Shown: positions 48,244 through 60,999 of the stretch, one piece after another | How positions within the stretch are numbered: the stretch's first letter is position 1 | Layout of the letters: the number at the start of each line of letters is the position of its first letter | Assembly (NCBI GenBank): GCA_025403435.1 | Contig: CM046330.1 | Location: forward strand, 21,536,239 to 21,600,238 | DNA: 64,000 nt | Reading direction: 5' to 3' | Source of the DNA: Artocarpus heterophyllus | Lineage: Eukaryota; Streptophyta; Magnoliopsida; Rosales; Moraceae | Position numbers and translations under genes: made by a program | The notes under the pieces: generated by a model | The model's input: only the letters and a program-made list of their open reading frames with translations | Database searches by the model: none | What the model was told of the DNA's origin: nothing

Positions 48244-51174
48244 TCTTTTGGTTTTATATATGGCATGTAGGTATGTGTGTCCGTATTTCGTGTGTCATGA
48301 ATAACCGGTTACCTTGCATTCTATATTTCTTGTGGTATGTCGTTGTTCAATCTTTTAGATTCATTGAGCCTAATGCCCAGATGGCTGGATACGGAGTACT
48401 TGATACTATCGAAACTGTGACGACCCGCCTTTTCGGGCAGTCACTTTACTTTCATAAACATCGTTTCATAAACAGTAATCTTACTTACTTAGTAAGAAAA
48501 ATACTGTAATAATTTTTTTTTTCTTTAAACGTTCTTTAAAACTGATGCGACCTTTGTCGCCATTCAAGTTGAGGCATCGCTCAACACTTGCTCTTAAAAT
48601 CATTTTAAATCGTTTCTTAAAACTTAATAAGAAACATTTATTAAATCATAGCTTAAAACTTTACTTTATAATTACATAAAACAGTTCGTAAACTGTATCT
48701 TAAAACTTTCAATACAATTCTTAGAACTCTGATTTCTTTAAACTTTGAAATCAAAACATTAAACAATGGAAAACCTTTTCTTTACATAGCGGAAGCAAAC
48801 AGTGATGGTATCCATACCCAAATCTTCGCATCTGTCATCCGCAGCACCCAGCTCTTCTAACGGGTCTTATAGGTCGCCCATAAAACTACCTACAGCATGA
48901 AGAAACTTTTTATGAGCTTTCGCTCAGTAAGTTCAAACAAAATCTCACAAAACATTTAAACATGCTTTTAAAAAAAAAACCTTCCTAGAACGTTTCCCAT
49001 AAACGTTTTCCTAACGTAATTGCTATAATGTTTTTCATAAACGCTTATCACAAAATATCTAACATAAAATAATCCTCAGATTGCTCTTCATAATGTCATT
49101 CATGTTTTCATAAACATTTAATATAAAACATTCCTCAGAATGTTTTTCATATCATATAAATGTTTCACAATAAACAAATCAAATACAATCACAATGCAAT
49201 TTATGCTCAATTATGAATTTTCGATTATGAGCATCTTATGACCATTCTTTCTTACTTTGACTTTCAATCCTTGTTCTTTTTATTTTCTTATCTTACACTT
49301 TAACTTTCCACTTTTCGTTCCTTAACTTTCTTTATCTTATAACTTTTAGTGTTCGTACCAACATCTTTAATCATGAGATCATAAACGTGATGCTTCCCTT
49401 GTGGAAGACTTAAGACCATCGAACTTCGAGGTCGTATACCTCACATCTGGGAGGTTAAACTTTAACTATACTTTTATTACCTCACAACGAGGAGGCTGGT
49501 ACGACACTTTCTTTTCAACTTTACGTTACCTTCTTATTAACCTTAGTGAGAACATCAAATGCAACCACATTATATGCAAATACACTTGCAAATCACTGCT
49601 TGTACTATAGAATCTATTGCATAACAAATGCAACTTAAAATGCAAACACATTTTGATAATCATAATTTGTACTCTGAAACTTATTGTATAACAAATGCAA
49701 CTTATTGCATAACAAATGCATCATATAACGCAATCACTGTTAGACATGTATGCTCTAAGGAGTAAAAATGTAATACGTTTTTGGAGACATTTTTATCAAT
49801 AAAGAATTTATTCATTTATATATACCAAATATTGTCCTCTTTACGTTCATATTTGTTGAATGTATGATAAGCAAACAGTAGTCTGAGACTGTCAGTCTAA
49901 ACCTTAAGAGTTGGGCATATGATGGGATGATTATGCGGTAGACACGACTCTTAAGGTGATGGTCTAAAATATATGATCCGCAATCGAGGGAATAAAGTTG
50001 GGCGCTTTATTCATGTAAAGATTGTTATGTTGTCTATATCCCTTTTGGGAGATGGTTTGTCTTGGCCATCGGAGTTGGACTCCGTGAATAGAAACATTGG
50101 CGCGTTGTCATAGGTGACGATGTGTTGGATCGGGACATAAAGTGAATTGATTTGGATTAATAATTCTGTCTTGGCAAATCGATTTACTTTAGACAGTCGT
50201 TTGTATTGTATCTTAATCCTGAGATGAATAATGGGCCCGTTGTCTCGACTTGTGTCTTTTGATGTACCAATGGGTGACTCCCACATCTCTATAGTGGCAT
50301 GCATGCCGGTACGTTGGAGGCATGACTCTTGATAGCGTAGACTTGTTATTCATAGATATGGAATCCATAGCTCCTCTTTAGGAGTAATGATATCCTCTTA
50401 TATGCGTTGTCCTGTAATTGGAAAACTGGAGCGCTCAACCATTTGGATACATAGGTGTAACCGAATGGTATACTATCTTTGGATGGTAAGTTTTCTAATG
50501 GTGAGACAATGGAACGTAAGATAAAAATAATCGGGAAGGTAAGACAGAACTTGTCCTTAAGCCGATTATGGATGATCATATGGGGATGCGATACACTATG
50601 ATATGTCATGGAGACTTAGCTACACGAGCTTCGTAATTCTGTAAAGTTCGAGAGTGCAGCTCCAAGCTTTTAGTGGAGTAGCGTTGGAGTTGATAATTGT
50701 GAAATGTATATCTGGGATATTGGGTTTCATAATTATCATGAGCTTGAACTTTATAGGTCCATTTTGGTCCCCTTTGCTAGCTCACAAAATCCTGTAACGA
50801 CACGGCGTGTTTTTTCAATAATTGGTGACTTATGTCGGATTTATCAGATTGGTTTAAAATTTATAAGAATCAAATAATTCATGTCTGTTTATCGGTTGAA
50901 TTAATTTTGTAAGAAATTAGTTCAAGATGAACTTGTTGAATTATGGCGTTCGGATAATTCTTGTCTGTTTATCGGTTGTTTTAATTTTGGACAATTAGAA
51001 CAAGATAAACTTGTAGAATTATTTGAATTGATTTATTTTCTTAGAGATTATCTTGATAGAGTTTGTTTTGATCAGATATCTTTTCTATTGGGCTATTTGA
51101 ATCAAAACTGAGACTTTATCCTTTAGAATCTCGGGTGGAAAATAAAAGATTCGCGGAGATTTTTTCTCGGCAGT

Positions 51175-51250
51175 TCGGCCTGCCGATCAGAAAGTTCGGC
51201 CTGCCGAACTGGCCAGTTCGGCCTGCCTATCTCACAGTTCGGCATGCCGA
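51175..51250. repeat. Four-unit palindrome array in copia U3
   Basis: Units TCGGCCTGCCGA, TCGGCCTGCCGA, TCGGCCTGCCTA and TCGGCATGCCGA start at 51175, 51196, 51218 and 51239, with spacings of 21, 22 and 21 bp. They lie about 120-195 bp upstream of the TATA box, where an enhancer would sit. An identical copy is in the 3' LTR at 58839-58914. Confidence 0.88.
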
Positions 51251-51369
51251 CCGCGACAGCTAAGATTACGCGTTTTTCACGCGTATCTTATCAGATATTG
51301 ATCCGAACTTGATTCTGTTTCGATTTTTGAGACCTAATCTGATATGGACTGACCCCAAGGACCAATAGG

Positions 51370-51380
51370 TATAAAAAGGG
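51370..51380 (+). promoter_or_regulatory. Copia LTR TATA box
   Basis: TATAAAAAGGG is followed by a transcribed-type region. The same position has TATAAATAG in the older LTR at 5950. Transcription would start near 51400, which is inferred. Confidence 0.75.
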
Positions 51381-51772
51381 AGTGAGTCTAATGATTTACT
51401 CAGATCAATTTGAGAGATTAAGAGTGATACTCTTCTAGTGAGCATCTGAAAACTCCCTGAGAGCTTTTGTTCACAAATCACGAACACTAGCTTTGGGTTC
51501 TCTCTATTGGTTGGAAGGAGAGTCACCGGTGGAAGAGCTGTACGTGTGAGCCCACACTCACTCCGGTTGTGGATAGAGAATAGCAAAGAAGACCAGTTGG
51601 TTGAGGCTCTTCTGGAACGTTACTTCTCTACACAGGTCGCGGAGGTTCTTCGGCACACTGAGGTTAGTAAGATCTGTTTAATTTATACATATAACATGTC
51701 ATACTTGTATTTTGGAAAATACTCTGATGAAAAAATTTTAAAAATTCCGCTGCGCACTTTGTTTCCAACAAT

Positions 51773-51784
51773 TGGTATCAGAGC
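51773..51784 (+). other. Initiator-Met tRNA primer-binding site
   Basis: TGGTATCAGAGC lies two bases after the 5' LTR and is complementary to the 3' end of initiator-Met tRNA, the usual copia primer. Confidence 0.92.
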
Positions 51785-53433
51785 CGAGGTTTTTACATAA
51801 ATTTGCAAGTTTGTGATCATGTTATATGCATAAATTTTGTGATCTTAATCTCTCCTATGCTTGAATTAAATTTTATAGAGAGATGGCACTCTAGGTTTCT
51901 ATATAATATATATGTTGTCATGGATTATGTGGTGAATGTTTATTAATTAATTATGGTTGATTAAATTGTTGTTTAATTATTTATTAATTAATTAATACCG
52001 GTTATGGTTCCTTAGAGGTTAGAATGTGTATCTAGGTTTTTCATGTAATTAGATGGCGGACTATCATCTTCGTCTAGGAATTATTATTTAATTTTTAATT
52101 TGTAAGAATTTTGTAATTAAATAATTATTCGGAGAAGACGGAACGAGAAGTCGGATCTTGAAGATAGATGATGGCGCCTCCAGGTATTTCCTGAGTCTCT
52201 AATTTTATGTTTTTGAATTGTTGAAAATAAAATTGATGAATTGCATTAAAATTGTATTTTCTGGATTGAGTGTTTTCTGCTCGGTCGGCATGCCGGACCT
52301 CACAGTTCGGCAGGCCGAAGGTCACAGATCGGCAGGCCGGACGTACGGTCCGGCAGGCCGACAGTGGGGCAGAAATTTTGGTGCTCTGCCGGCAGGCCGA
52401 ACCTTCATGTTCGGCAGGCCGAACCACCATGATCGGCAGACCGATCACCTAGATCGGCCTGCCGACAGAGAGCATCCAGGTGTCCAGAAAAGGTGCAATT
52501 TTTGGTGCAGTTTTAATTTTATTTTTGGGACGATTCTGAGAAACATTAAATTTGGACATGACCGGAAATATGAAGTGTTCGATTCATACGGGATTGAGGA
52601 CTTGAAGATGGATATTACATGAAGAAGGATACAACTTGAGGATTCAAGGATGAAGAATCGATAAATGTCTCGATTATTCTCTTGTAATCTTAGTTTTTTC
52701 TATTCTCTAGGGTGGAACCATAATATTACGGTTATTATTATTATGCTTGTAGCTTTGCTTGATTGCTTTGCTTGTCTGCATTATAATATGATTTACCATG
52801 TATATTGATAACATGTCATATAGAATAGGGAGTGCCGCTCATGTTAAAATTATTCATGCATAATTTTAAAATAAAACCTTGACTTCAAAAGATTGAGTGG
52901 GAGAAGGTTTTCGAAGAGAGAACCTAAGGCCTCCATCGTTGGTCCATAGGTAGAACATGATGGTCCCAACCCCTAGGAAGGGATTTCTATTATGTACCAG
53001 ATTGGATCTCTAAAAGGATAAGGTATTTTAGTATGATTTATGGTTGCACACCCCTAGGTGGTGATTATAAATCATGGATAAAATATTGAAACGGTGGTTA
53101 TACACTCACGTTAATTTTATTATTAACCTCCCCTAGGAGCTCTGTTAATAAAATTAATGGCCAAAGAAACGATTATTAGTATATGCTGGATCATACGGGT
53201 CCTGGATGGCATATATTAATCAGGAGGGGATCCGTGTTCCTGATTGAATTTGGCATGACTCCCCTAGGAGCTTGTTGAATTCTGAGTTGGGAATTATCGT
53301 TGTAAGGTTGTGATATTTTCAAGGTTTTGACACATAAACACATTTGTATGATTTTACATGATTGTGTTATCTTACTAAATTATTAAATATGTTTGCTTAT
53401 GTTTGGTATATGATTCTTTAATGTAGATTGAAA
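51785..53433 (+). other. Copia 5' untranslated leader
   Basis: It is about 1.65 kb between PBS and gag, unusually long, and has no convincing frame. It contains the nine-slot palindrome array (52285-52465) and is conserved in layout with 9615-11280. It presumably holds packaging/dimerisation signals, which is inferred. Confidence 0.8.
52285..52465. repeat. Leader palindrome array, 22-bp pitch
   Basis: Units start at about 52285, 52307, 52329, 52349, 52389, 52411, 52433 and 52453. One slot near 52370 is degenerate. Typical units are TCGGCAGGCCGA and TCGGCATGCCGG, with the last inverted as TCGGCCTGCCGA. Spacing is 20-22 bp with varied 9-10-bp spacers. It is GC-rich against an AT-rich leader. 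Confidence 0.88.
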
Positions 53434-56400
53434 ATGTCTAAAAACGCTTTATCATCGATACTTGACAAAAACCAATTAACCGGTGAGAATTATAACGATT
53501 GGAAACGGAACCTGGACATCGTCCTATCCTTTGAGAAACTGAAGTATGTACTGACAACTCCTTGTCCTCCCGAGCCTACGGGAGACTCAACTAATGAGCA
53601 ATTCCAAGCGTACGAACGCTGGAAAGATGCTAATGATCAGGCCCGCTGCTATGTTATGGCTAGCATGAATAACGTGCTGCAGGCTCAACATCAGGATTAT
53701 GAGACTGCGAAGCAGATCTTGGATAATCTTGAGGATATGTTTGGAGGCCAGGCCATAACAAAGCGGCAAGGGGCGCTTCGGAAACTCTTAAACTGTAGAC
53801 AGAGACCGGGGACATCTGTAAAGGAGCACATGATGTTGGTCATGGGTTACCTCGCTGAGGCTCAAACCAATGGAGCCGACATCGATGCTGAAACTCAGAT
53901 GACTATGGTCTTTGAGACTCTGTCTAAGGAATTTATTCCGTTTAGAGCTACTTTTAATTTGAGCAATAGACGGGATATGACCTTAACAGAATTGATGAAA
54001 CAGTTACAGGAGTTTGAACTGCTGATCAGGGAGTCTCCTGCTGGTGGAGAGGCCAATATGGTAGCTGCTTCTGGTTCCAATCCTAACTCTGGGAATGGAA
54101 AGAAACAACGGGCCAAGAGTGGGAAGTCTTCTATTCCTATTGCTACCAAGAGCAAGAAGAAAAAGAAGAAGAACCCAAAGAAGCTTAAGTGCTTCTTCTG
54201 TGGTAAGGTCGGGCATATAAAGAAGCATTGCAAGGACTTCCTTTCCAAGGGAGGTAGGTGTGATCTTCTATATTTAGAAACTTGTTTGGTTGAGGAATCC
54301 AGTGACATTTGGGTCATAGATTCCGGTGCAACTAATCATGTTTGTGTTTCTCTGCAGGGATTCAAAGAAACGAGAAGTCTACTTCGTGAAGACTTAACAC
54401 TTCGGATGGGCGATGGATCCTTGGTCTCAGCGGAAGCAGTGGGAGATGTCCATCTTTATTTTGATAATTATAGGAGTTTAATTTTGCGAGATTGTTTTTA
54501 TGTTCCTAAATTTAAAAGGAATTTAATTTCTGTATCTTCTTTATTTAAAGACTCCTACGTGGTATCTTTTAATGAAAAAGTGGTGATTCGTAAAAACAAA
54601 TCTTTTATCTGTTCTGGATGGATGCAAAATAATCTATATTTTATCAAACCTAAGATGGACTTGTTGCTTAATGCTGAGATAAATGATAATAACTCAAAAA
54701 GACTTAAAACTTCTCACTCTAATAAGACTTATCTTTGGCATTTGCGCCTTGGCCATATTAACCTGAATAGGATTCAAAGGTTGGTAAGGGATGGACCTTT
54801 AAGTCACTTAAAGGTGGAATCTATACCTCAATGTGAGTCTTGTTTGGAGGGTAAAATGACCAAAAGACCATACGGGTCTAAGGGCAATAGGGCCGAAGGG
54901 GTTCTAGAACTTGTGCATAGTGATGTTTGCGGACCGATGAACATCCGGGCACGAGGAGGGTATGAGTACTTCGTCACTTTTATTGACGATCACTCAAGAT
55001 ATGGGTATGTGTACCTAATGCACCACAAAAGCGAAACTTATGATATGTTCAGGGAGTTTCGGGCTGAAGTGGAAAAGCAATTGGGTAGACCCATAAAGGC
55101 ACTTCGATCTGATCGAGGTGGGGAATACCTTTCTGAAGAGTTCTTGGGACACTTGTTAGAGAATGGGATTTTATCCCATTTGACTGCGCCGGGCACTCCG
55201 CAGCAGAATGGCGTAGCGGAGAGAAGGAATAGGACTTTGTTGGACATGATTCGGTCCATGATGAGTTATTCATCATTGCCTTTATCCTTTTGGGGATATG
55301 CACTACAAACCGCATGTTATCTTTTGAACAATGTGCCTTCAAAATCGGTCCCTAAAACTCCTCACGAGTTGTGGACAAGACGGAAGACATCCTTAAACCA
55401 TATTCGCATATGGGGATGTCCAGCTCATGTCCTGTTTAAGGATCCGAATAAGTTGGAAGCACGTTCAGAAGTTTGCGTGTTTGTAGGATATCCAAAAGGG
55501 ACTAAAGGGGGTTATTTTTATAACCCAAAGGAAAATAAAGTCGTGGTTTCAACTAATGCAACTTTCCTTGAGGAGAGTTACATGAACGACTTTAAACCTC
55601 AAAGCAAAGTGGTGCTTGAGGAGTTGAGGGGTAATCCGTTTACTCCGGAGGTTCCGAACGAAACCATTCCGATCGGTGTAGAAAAACCAAACAAACCTGA
55701 ACAACAACCACAGGGGCTTCGGCGTAGTGGGAGGATCGGGCGTCAACCTGAAAGGTATATGTTCAATGGGGAGGTCTTTTTGGCTGAACCGGATGAACAT
55801 GACAGGGATCCTTATACTTACGCAGAAGCTATGGAGGATGTTGATTCAAGACTCTGGACAGAGGCCATGAACATTGAGATGAAGTCTATGGAGACTAATC
55901 GGGTCTGGGAGCTTGTGGATCTTCCCGAAGGGGTAAAACCCATAGGGTGTAAGTGGATCTACAAGAGGAAAAGAGGAGTGGATGGAAAGGTCGAAACCTT
56001 TAAGGCTAGACTGGTAGCTAAGGGTTATACGCAAAAGGAAGGAATCGATTATGAGGAAACCTTTTCGCCTGTAGCCATGCTTAAGTCCATCCGGATTCTC
56101 TTGTCCATAGCTGCCGCTCTCGACTACGAGATTTGGCAGATGGATGTCAAGACGGCTTTTCTAAATGGCTATCTTGATGAGTCCATTTATATGGAACAAC
56201 CAGACGGGTTCAAGGTCGCGGGTCAAGAGGGTAAGGTTTGTAAGTTGCTAAAGTCTATTTATGGACTTAAGCAGGCTTCTCGTTCTTGGAACATAAGATT
56301 TGATCAAGTGATCAAGACTTATGGGTTCTCACAAAATGTGGATGAACCATGTGTTTACAAACACATTAAGAATGGGAAGGTGGTTTTTCTACTACTCTAT

Positions 56401-57387
56401 GTAGATGACATTCTGCTAATTGGCAATGACGTTGGGGCGTTGTCATCGGTCAAATTATGGTTGACCAAGCAGTTTGACATGAAGGACTTGGGTGAGGCTA
56501 ATTTTGTTCTCGGTATCCAGATCTTGCGGGATAGGAAGAACAAAATGATAGCTTTGTCACAGGCCAGCTACATAGATAAAATTCTCAGGAGGTTTGCAAT
56601 GCAGGATTCCAAGAAAGGTGGGCAACCATCTAGGTCTGGAATTACTCTTTCTAAGAAAGACTCTCCAAAGTCTTATGAAGAAAGAGAATACATGAAGAAG
56701 GTGCCTTATGCTTCGGCAGTGGGTAGTCTCATGTATGCCATGCTTTGCACTCGACCGGATATTAGCTATGCGGTCGGGATTGTGAGTCGATTTCAGGCGG
56801 ATCCAGGACCTAACCATTGGGTTGCGGTAAAGCATATTTTCAAGTACCTGAGAAGGACTCGAGGGTATATGCTTGTGTATTCGGGTGAGGATTTAACTCC
56901 TCTAGGATACACTGATTCGGATTTTCAATCCTGCCTGGATTCTAGGAAATCGACTTCAGGGTTTGTGTTTACTCTGGGTGGCGGTGCCATCAGTTGGAGA
57001 AGTGCGAAGCAAGATTGCACTTCGGATTCAACGATGGAGGCCGAGTATGTGGCGGCTAGTGATGCTTCGAAAGAAGCAGTGTGGCTCCGCAAGTTCCTTG
57101 GGGATCTTGAGGTAGTTCCTGGTATGGATAAAGCGGTATCACTGTACTGTGATAACAGTGCGGCGGTAGCTAATGCTAAGGAACCAAGATTTCACAAGAA
57201 GAGTAAGCATATTGATCGGAAGTATCATGTGATAAAGGACTTCGTTGAGAGCGGGCATGTCACGGTGTGCAAGATCGCGTCAGAGGACAATTTAGCTGAT
57301 CCATTTACGAAGACACTTTCTGGGAGAGTCTTCGAAAGGCATGTGGAAGCTATGGGGATGCGAAATTTGCAGTATTTACTCACTTAG
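53434..57387 (+). CDS. Copia gag-pol polyprotein, intact (1317 aa)
   Basis: This single frame encodes all functions for copia retrotransposition in virus-like particles. Order: gag (residues ~1-250, start [15 protein letters not shown]), zinc knuckle [14 protein letters not shown] (253-266), protease with DSG at 296-298, then GAG-preintegrase/zinc-binding HLRLGH with CESC. The integrase catalytic residues are D497 (HSDV), D560 (RSDRGGEY) and E596 (NGVAERR), with D-35-E spacing. Reverse transcriptase follows with [15 protein letters not shown] and YVDD (aspartates 991 and 992), then RNase H with MEAEY (E1202). It ends YLLT with TAG 14 bases before the 3' LTR. I chose ATG 53434 because older copies start at the same MSKN. 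No stop or frameshift is seen, and the listed catalytic residues are present. The Angela-like assignment comes from gag and protease wording. How gag is made in excess is not evident. Confidence 0.96.
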   Translation: MSKNALSSILDKNQLTGENYNDWKRNLDIVLSFEKLKYVLTTPCPPEPTGDSTNEQFQAYERWKDANDQARCYVMASMNNVLQAQHQDYETAKQILDNLEDMFGGQAITKRQGALRKLLNCRQRPGTSVKEHMMLVMGYLAEAQTNGADIDAETQMTMVFETLSKEFIPFRATFNLSNRRDMTLTELMKQLQEFELLIRESPAGGEANMVAASGSNPNSGNGKKQRAKSGKSSIPIATKSKKKKKKNPKKLKCFFCGKVGHIKKHCKDFLSKGGRCDLLYLETCLVEESSDIWVIDSGATNHVCVSLQGFKETRSLLREDLTLRMGDGSLVSAEAVGDVHLYFDNYRSLILRDCFYVPKFKRNLISVSSLFKDSYVVSFNEKVVIRKNKSFICSGWMQNNLYFIKPKMDLLLNAEINDNNSKRLKTSHSNKTYLWHLRLGHINLNRIQRLVRDGPLSHLKVESIPQCESCLEGKMTKRPYGSKGNRAEGVLELVHSDVCGPMNIRARGGYEYFVTFIDDHSRYGYVYLMHHKSETYDMFREFRAEVEKQLGRPIKALRSDRGGEYLSEEFLGHLLENGILSHLTAPGTPQQNGVAERRNRTLLDMIRSMMSYSSLPLSFWGYALQTACYLLNNVPSKSVPKTPHELWTRRKTSLNHIRIWGCPAHVLFKDPNKLEARSEVCVFVGYPKGTKGGYFYNPKENKVVVSTNATFLEESYMNDFKPQSKVVLEELRGNPFTPEVPNETIPIGVEKPNKPEQQPQGLRRSGRIGRQPERYMFNGEVFLAEPDEHDRDPYTYAEAMEDVDSRLWTEAMNIEMKSMETNRVWELVDLPEGVKPIGCKWIYKRKRGVDGKVETFKARLVAKGYTQKEGIDYEETFSPVAMLKSIRILLSIAAALDYEIWQMDVKTAFLNGYLDESIYMEQPDGFKVAGQEGKVCKLLKSIYGLKQASRSWNIRFDQVIKTYGFSQNVDEPCVYKHIKNGKVVFLLLYVDDILLIGNDVGALSSVKLWLTKQFDMKDLGEANFVLGIQILRDRKNKMIALSQASYIDKILRRFAMQDSKKGGQPSRSGITLSKKDSPKSYEEREYMKKVPYASAVGSLMYAMLCTRPDISYAVGIVSRFQADPGPNHWVAVKHIFKYLRRTRGYMLVYSGEDLTPLGYTDSDFQSCLDSRKSTSGFVFTLGGGAISWRSAKQDCTSDSTMEAEYVAASDASKEAVWLRKFLGDLEVVPGMDKAVSLYCDNSAAVANAKEPRFHKKSKHIDRKYHVIKDFVESGHVTVCKIASEDNLADPFTKTLSGRVFERHVEAMGMRNLQYLLT

Positions 57388-57401
57388 TGCAAGTGGGAGA
57401 T
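57388..57401 (+). other. Polypurine tract
   Basis: TGCAAGTGGGAGAT lies between the gag-pol stop and the 3' LTR and is the plus-strand primer site. The same sequence precedes the LTR at 4268. Confidence 0.88.
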
Positions 57402-59434
57402 TGTTAGACATGTATGCTCTAAGGAGTAAAAATGTAATACGTTTTTGGAGACATTTTTATCAATAAAGAATTTATTCATTTATATATACCAAATATTGTC
57501 CTCTTTACGTTCATATTTGTTGAATGTATGATAAGCAAACAGTAGTCTGAGACTGTCAGTCTAAACCTTAAGAGTTGGGCATATGATGGGATGATTATGC
57601 GGTAGACACGACTCTTAAGGTGATGGTCTAAAATATATGATCCGCAATCGAGGGAATAAAGTTGGGCGCTTTATTCATGTAAAGATTGTTATGTTGTCTA
57701 TATCCCTTTTGGGAGATGGTTTGTCTTGGCCATCGGAGTTGGACTCCGTGAATAGAAACATTGGCGCGTTGTCATAGGTGACGATGTGTTGGATCGGGAC
57801 ATAAAGTGAATTGATTTGGATTAATAATTCTGTCTTGGCAAATCGATTTACTTTAGACAGTCGTTTGTATTGTATCTTAATCCTGAGATGAATAATGGGC
57901 CCGTTGTCTCGACTTGTGTCTTTTGATGTACCAATGGGTGACTCCCACATCTCTATAGTGGCATGCATGCCGGTACGTTGGAGGCATGACTCTTGATAGC
58001 GTAGACTTGTTATTCATAGATATGGAATCCATAGCTCCTCTTTAGGAGTAATGATATCCTCTTATATGCGTTGTCCTGTAATTGGAAAACTGGAGCGCTC
58101 AACCATTTGGATACATAGGTGTAACCGAATGGTATACTATCTTTGGATGGTAAGTTTTCTAATGGTGAGACAATGGAACGTAAGATAAAAATAATCGGGA
58201 AGGTAAGACAGAACTTGTCCTTAAGCCGATTATGGATGATCATATGGGGATGCGATACACTATGATATGTCATGGAGACTTAGCTACACGAGCTTCGTAA
58301 TTCTGTAAAGTTCGAGAGTGCAGCTCCAAGCTTTTAGTGGAGTAGCGTTGGAGTTGATAATTGTGAAATGTATATCTGGGATATTGGGTTTCATAATTAT
58401 CATGAGCTTGAACTTTATAGGTCCATTTTGGTCCCCTTTGCTAGCTCACAAAATCCTGTAACGACACGGCGTGTTTTTCCAATAATTGGTGACTTATGTC
58501 GGATTTATCAGATTGGTTTAAAATTTATAAGAATCAAATAATTCATGTCTGTTTATCGGTTGAATTAATTTTGTAAGAAATTAGTTCAAGATGAACTTGT
58601 TGAATTATGGCGTTCGGATAATTCTTGTCTGTTTATCGGTTGTTTTAATTTTGGACAATTAGAACAAGATAAACTTGTAGAATTATTTGAATTGATTTAT
58701 TTTCTTAGAGATTATCTTGATAGAGTTTGTTTTGATCAGATATCTTTTCTATTGGGCTATTTGAATCAAAACTGAGACTTTATCCTTTAGAATCTCGGGT
58801 GGAAAATAAAAGATTCGCGGAGATTTTTTCTCGGCAGTTCGGCCTGCCGATCAGAAAGTTCGGCCTGCCGAACTGGCCAGTTCGGCCTGCCTATCTCACA
58901 GTTCGGCATGCCGACCGCGACAGCTAAGATTACGCGTTTTTCACGCGTATCTTATCAGATATTGATCCGAACTTGATTCTGTTTCGATTTTTGAGACCTA
59001 ATCTGATATGGACTGACCCCAAGGACCAATAGGTATAAAAAGGGAGTGAGTCTAATGATTTACTCAGATCAATTTGAGAGATTAAGAGTGATACTCTTCT
59101 AGTGAGCATCTGAAAACTCCCTGAGAGCTTTTGTTCACAAATCACGAACACTAGCTTTGGGTTCTCTCTATTGGTTGGAAGGAGAGTCACCGGTGGAAGA
59201 GCTGTACGTGTGAGCCCACACTCACTCCGGTTGTGGATAGAGAATAGCAAAGAAGACCAGTTGGTTGAGGCTCTTCTGGAACGTTACTTCTCTACACAGG
59301 TCGCGGAGGTTCTTCGGCACACTGAGGTTAGTAAGATCTGTTTAATTTATACATATAACATGTCATACTTGTATTTTGGAAAATACTCTGATGAAAAAAT
59401 TTTAAAAATTCCGCTGCGCACTTTGTTTCCAACA
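57402..59434 (+). repeat. Copia 3' LTR
   Basis: It is 2033 bp, the same length as the 5' LTR, with one difference noted (C at 58479 versus T at 50815). Only a base-by-base alignment would exclude others. It ends CCAACA, followed by the ATCAC duplication. Confidence 0.95.
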
Positions 59435-59439
59435 ATCAC

Positions 59440-60290
59440 ATTTTACGAATCGTAACTTTTATTCTAAAACTTATTGCATAACAAATGCATCATATAACGC
59501 AATCACATTTTGCGAATCATAACTTTTATTCCTAAACTTATTGCATAACAAATGCAACATATTGCATAACAAATGCATCATATAACGCAATCACATTTTA
59601 CGAATCGTAACTTTTATTCCTAAACTTATTGCATAACAAATGCATCATATAACGCAATCACATTTTGCAAATTATAATTCTTCTTTGAAACATATTGCAT
59701 ACAATGTAATATATATCACAATCACATATTGCATATTATAACTTTTATCCTAAAACATATTGCATACAAATGCAATATATATCGCAATCACATATTGCAT
59801 ATCATAAGTTCTATCTTAAAACATATTCCATACAAATGCAATATATATATTGCAATCACATATTGAATATTATAACTTTTATCCTAAAACATATTGCGTA
59901 CAGATGCAATATATTACGCAATCACATATTGCATATCATAACTTTTATCCTAAAACATATTGCATACAAATGTAATATATTACACAATCACATATTGCAT
60001 ATTATAACTCTTATCCTAAAACATATTGCATACAAATGCAATATATTACGCAATGACATATTGCATATCATAACTGTTATCCTAAAACATATTGCATACA
60101 AATGCAATATATTACGCAATGATATATTGCATATCATAACTCTTATCCTAAAACATATTGCATACAAATGCAATATATTACGCAATGATATATTGCATAT
60201 CATAATTTTTATGTTTTACGCAATGATATATTGCATATCATAACTCTTATCCTAAAACATATTGCATACAAATGCAATATATTTCACAGC
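59440..60290. repeat. 66-bp tandem array in solo LTR
   Basis: ATCCTAAAACATATTGC anchors recur at 59881, 59947, 60013, 60079 and 60145, 66 bp apart, with more diverged units on the left and part of the array at about 49600-49737 before the copia insertion. Units contain TTGCATA/TGCAATATAT inverted motifs. As 66 is a multiple of three, a 157-codon open frame (59770-60243) and antisense frames arise with no sign of being genes. Confidence 0.88.
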
Positions 60291-60999
60291 AATGCTTCAT
60301 AAAACTTATAACTTACATTATAACACATTATGCATTGTCGAAAAGCAGGATTTATACTAATCCTATTTCGTTTATATGTTGCATATCTGCATCTAGATCA
60401 TAATTTGGTACGTAAAAACTGGTCAGTAAGTTCATCTTTTTATTGTCCAGTCTATAGGCCTTTTATCATCTAGTTGTTCTAGACTAGTGACAATGTTGAT
60501 TTAAAACATGTTTACGTACCTGTCTGAAAACTTCTAAGGGTCATAACAACGCTTAACTTTTTATATCTCTCTTGAACATGTCTAGCCTTTCCTTGGGGTG
60601 CAGAAAAAGGAAAAACTAGCTTTTATCTTCTTTCTTTTTTTTTTGTATTCATAAAGTTTCTGCCTTAGCTCTGCTCTTGTGACCTCGCTGTCGGTCACAA
60701 GAAATTTTCTAAATTCTACTTGATTATCTAAATCATTCTCACGATTTCTAATCGAACCTAGGGTGTCTTATAGTAATTTTTCTAGTTTTCTATAGGCAAA
60801 TTGAAGATTATATCCTTAATGGATTTCTTATAGACTTTATTGTGCATATCCGTTATGCACTACATGGTATTGTACTTATATACTATATCTTATTATATTA
60901 TGGATAACAAGCATCAATCATAGAATTCTTATCCATATTATTCGCTCGTATAAGCATTATACTTGCATATCATATTCATAAACATATCATACATATACA

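Larger units (their letters stand above)
49738..51770 (+). repeat. Copia 5' LTR
   Basis: It starts TGTTAGACATG and ends TTTCCAACA. U3 is about 1.65 kb and contains the palindrome array (51175-51250) and a TATA box at 51370. An open frame near the 3' end (51507-51800) recurs in other LTR copies in altered form and probably is not a gene. Confidence 0.95.
49738..59434 (+). mobile_element. Complete, recent Ty1/copia (Angela/Tork-like) element
   Basis: It is 9697 bp, with two 2033-bp LTRs, TG...CA ends and perfect duplications ATCAC at 49733-49737 and 59435-59439. It has an initiator-Met PBS, a 1.65-kb leader, one uninterrupted gag-pol and a polypurine tract. On inspection I found one difference between the LTRs (T at 50815, C at 58479), so insertion was recent and the element may still be mobile. 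It inserted into the 66-bp tandem array of the solo LTR. Family assignment rests on protein motifs and overall layout. Confidence 0.95.

Noticed and set aside
50011..50304. Antisense open frames in the copia LTR (50011-50304, 50346-50609, 51266-51586 and duplicates in the 3' LTR)
   Set aside because: They are conserved only because the LTRs are duplicates. There is no domain and no start context shared with older copies.
51507..51800. Open frame near the 3' end of the copia LTR, also at 59171-59455 and altered at 6069-6374
   Set aside because: It lies across the LTR end and reads into the leader or flank differently in each copy. It has no domain, and similarity is explained by LTR homology.
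52285..52465. CRISPR-like array
   Set aside because: Repeats of 12 bp with 9-10-bp spacers in a plant retrotransposon leader do not fit CRISPR; they are palindromes at a 22-bp pitch.
52218..52622. Open frames through the leader palindrome array
   Set aside because: They arise from the GC-rich repeats lacking stops. The older copy has no matching frame.
59770..60243. 157-codon open frame
   Set aside because: It is generated by a 66-bp tandem repeat. The same array is open on the other strand too.
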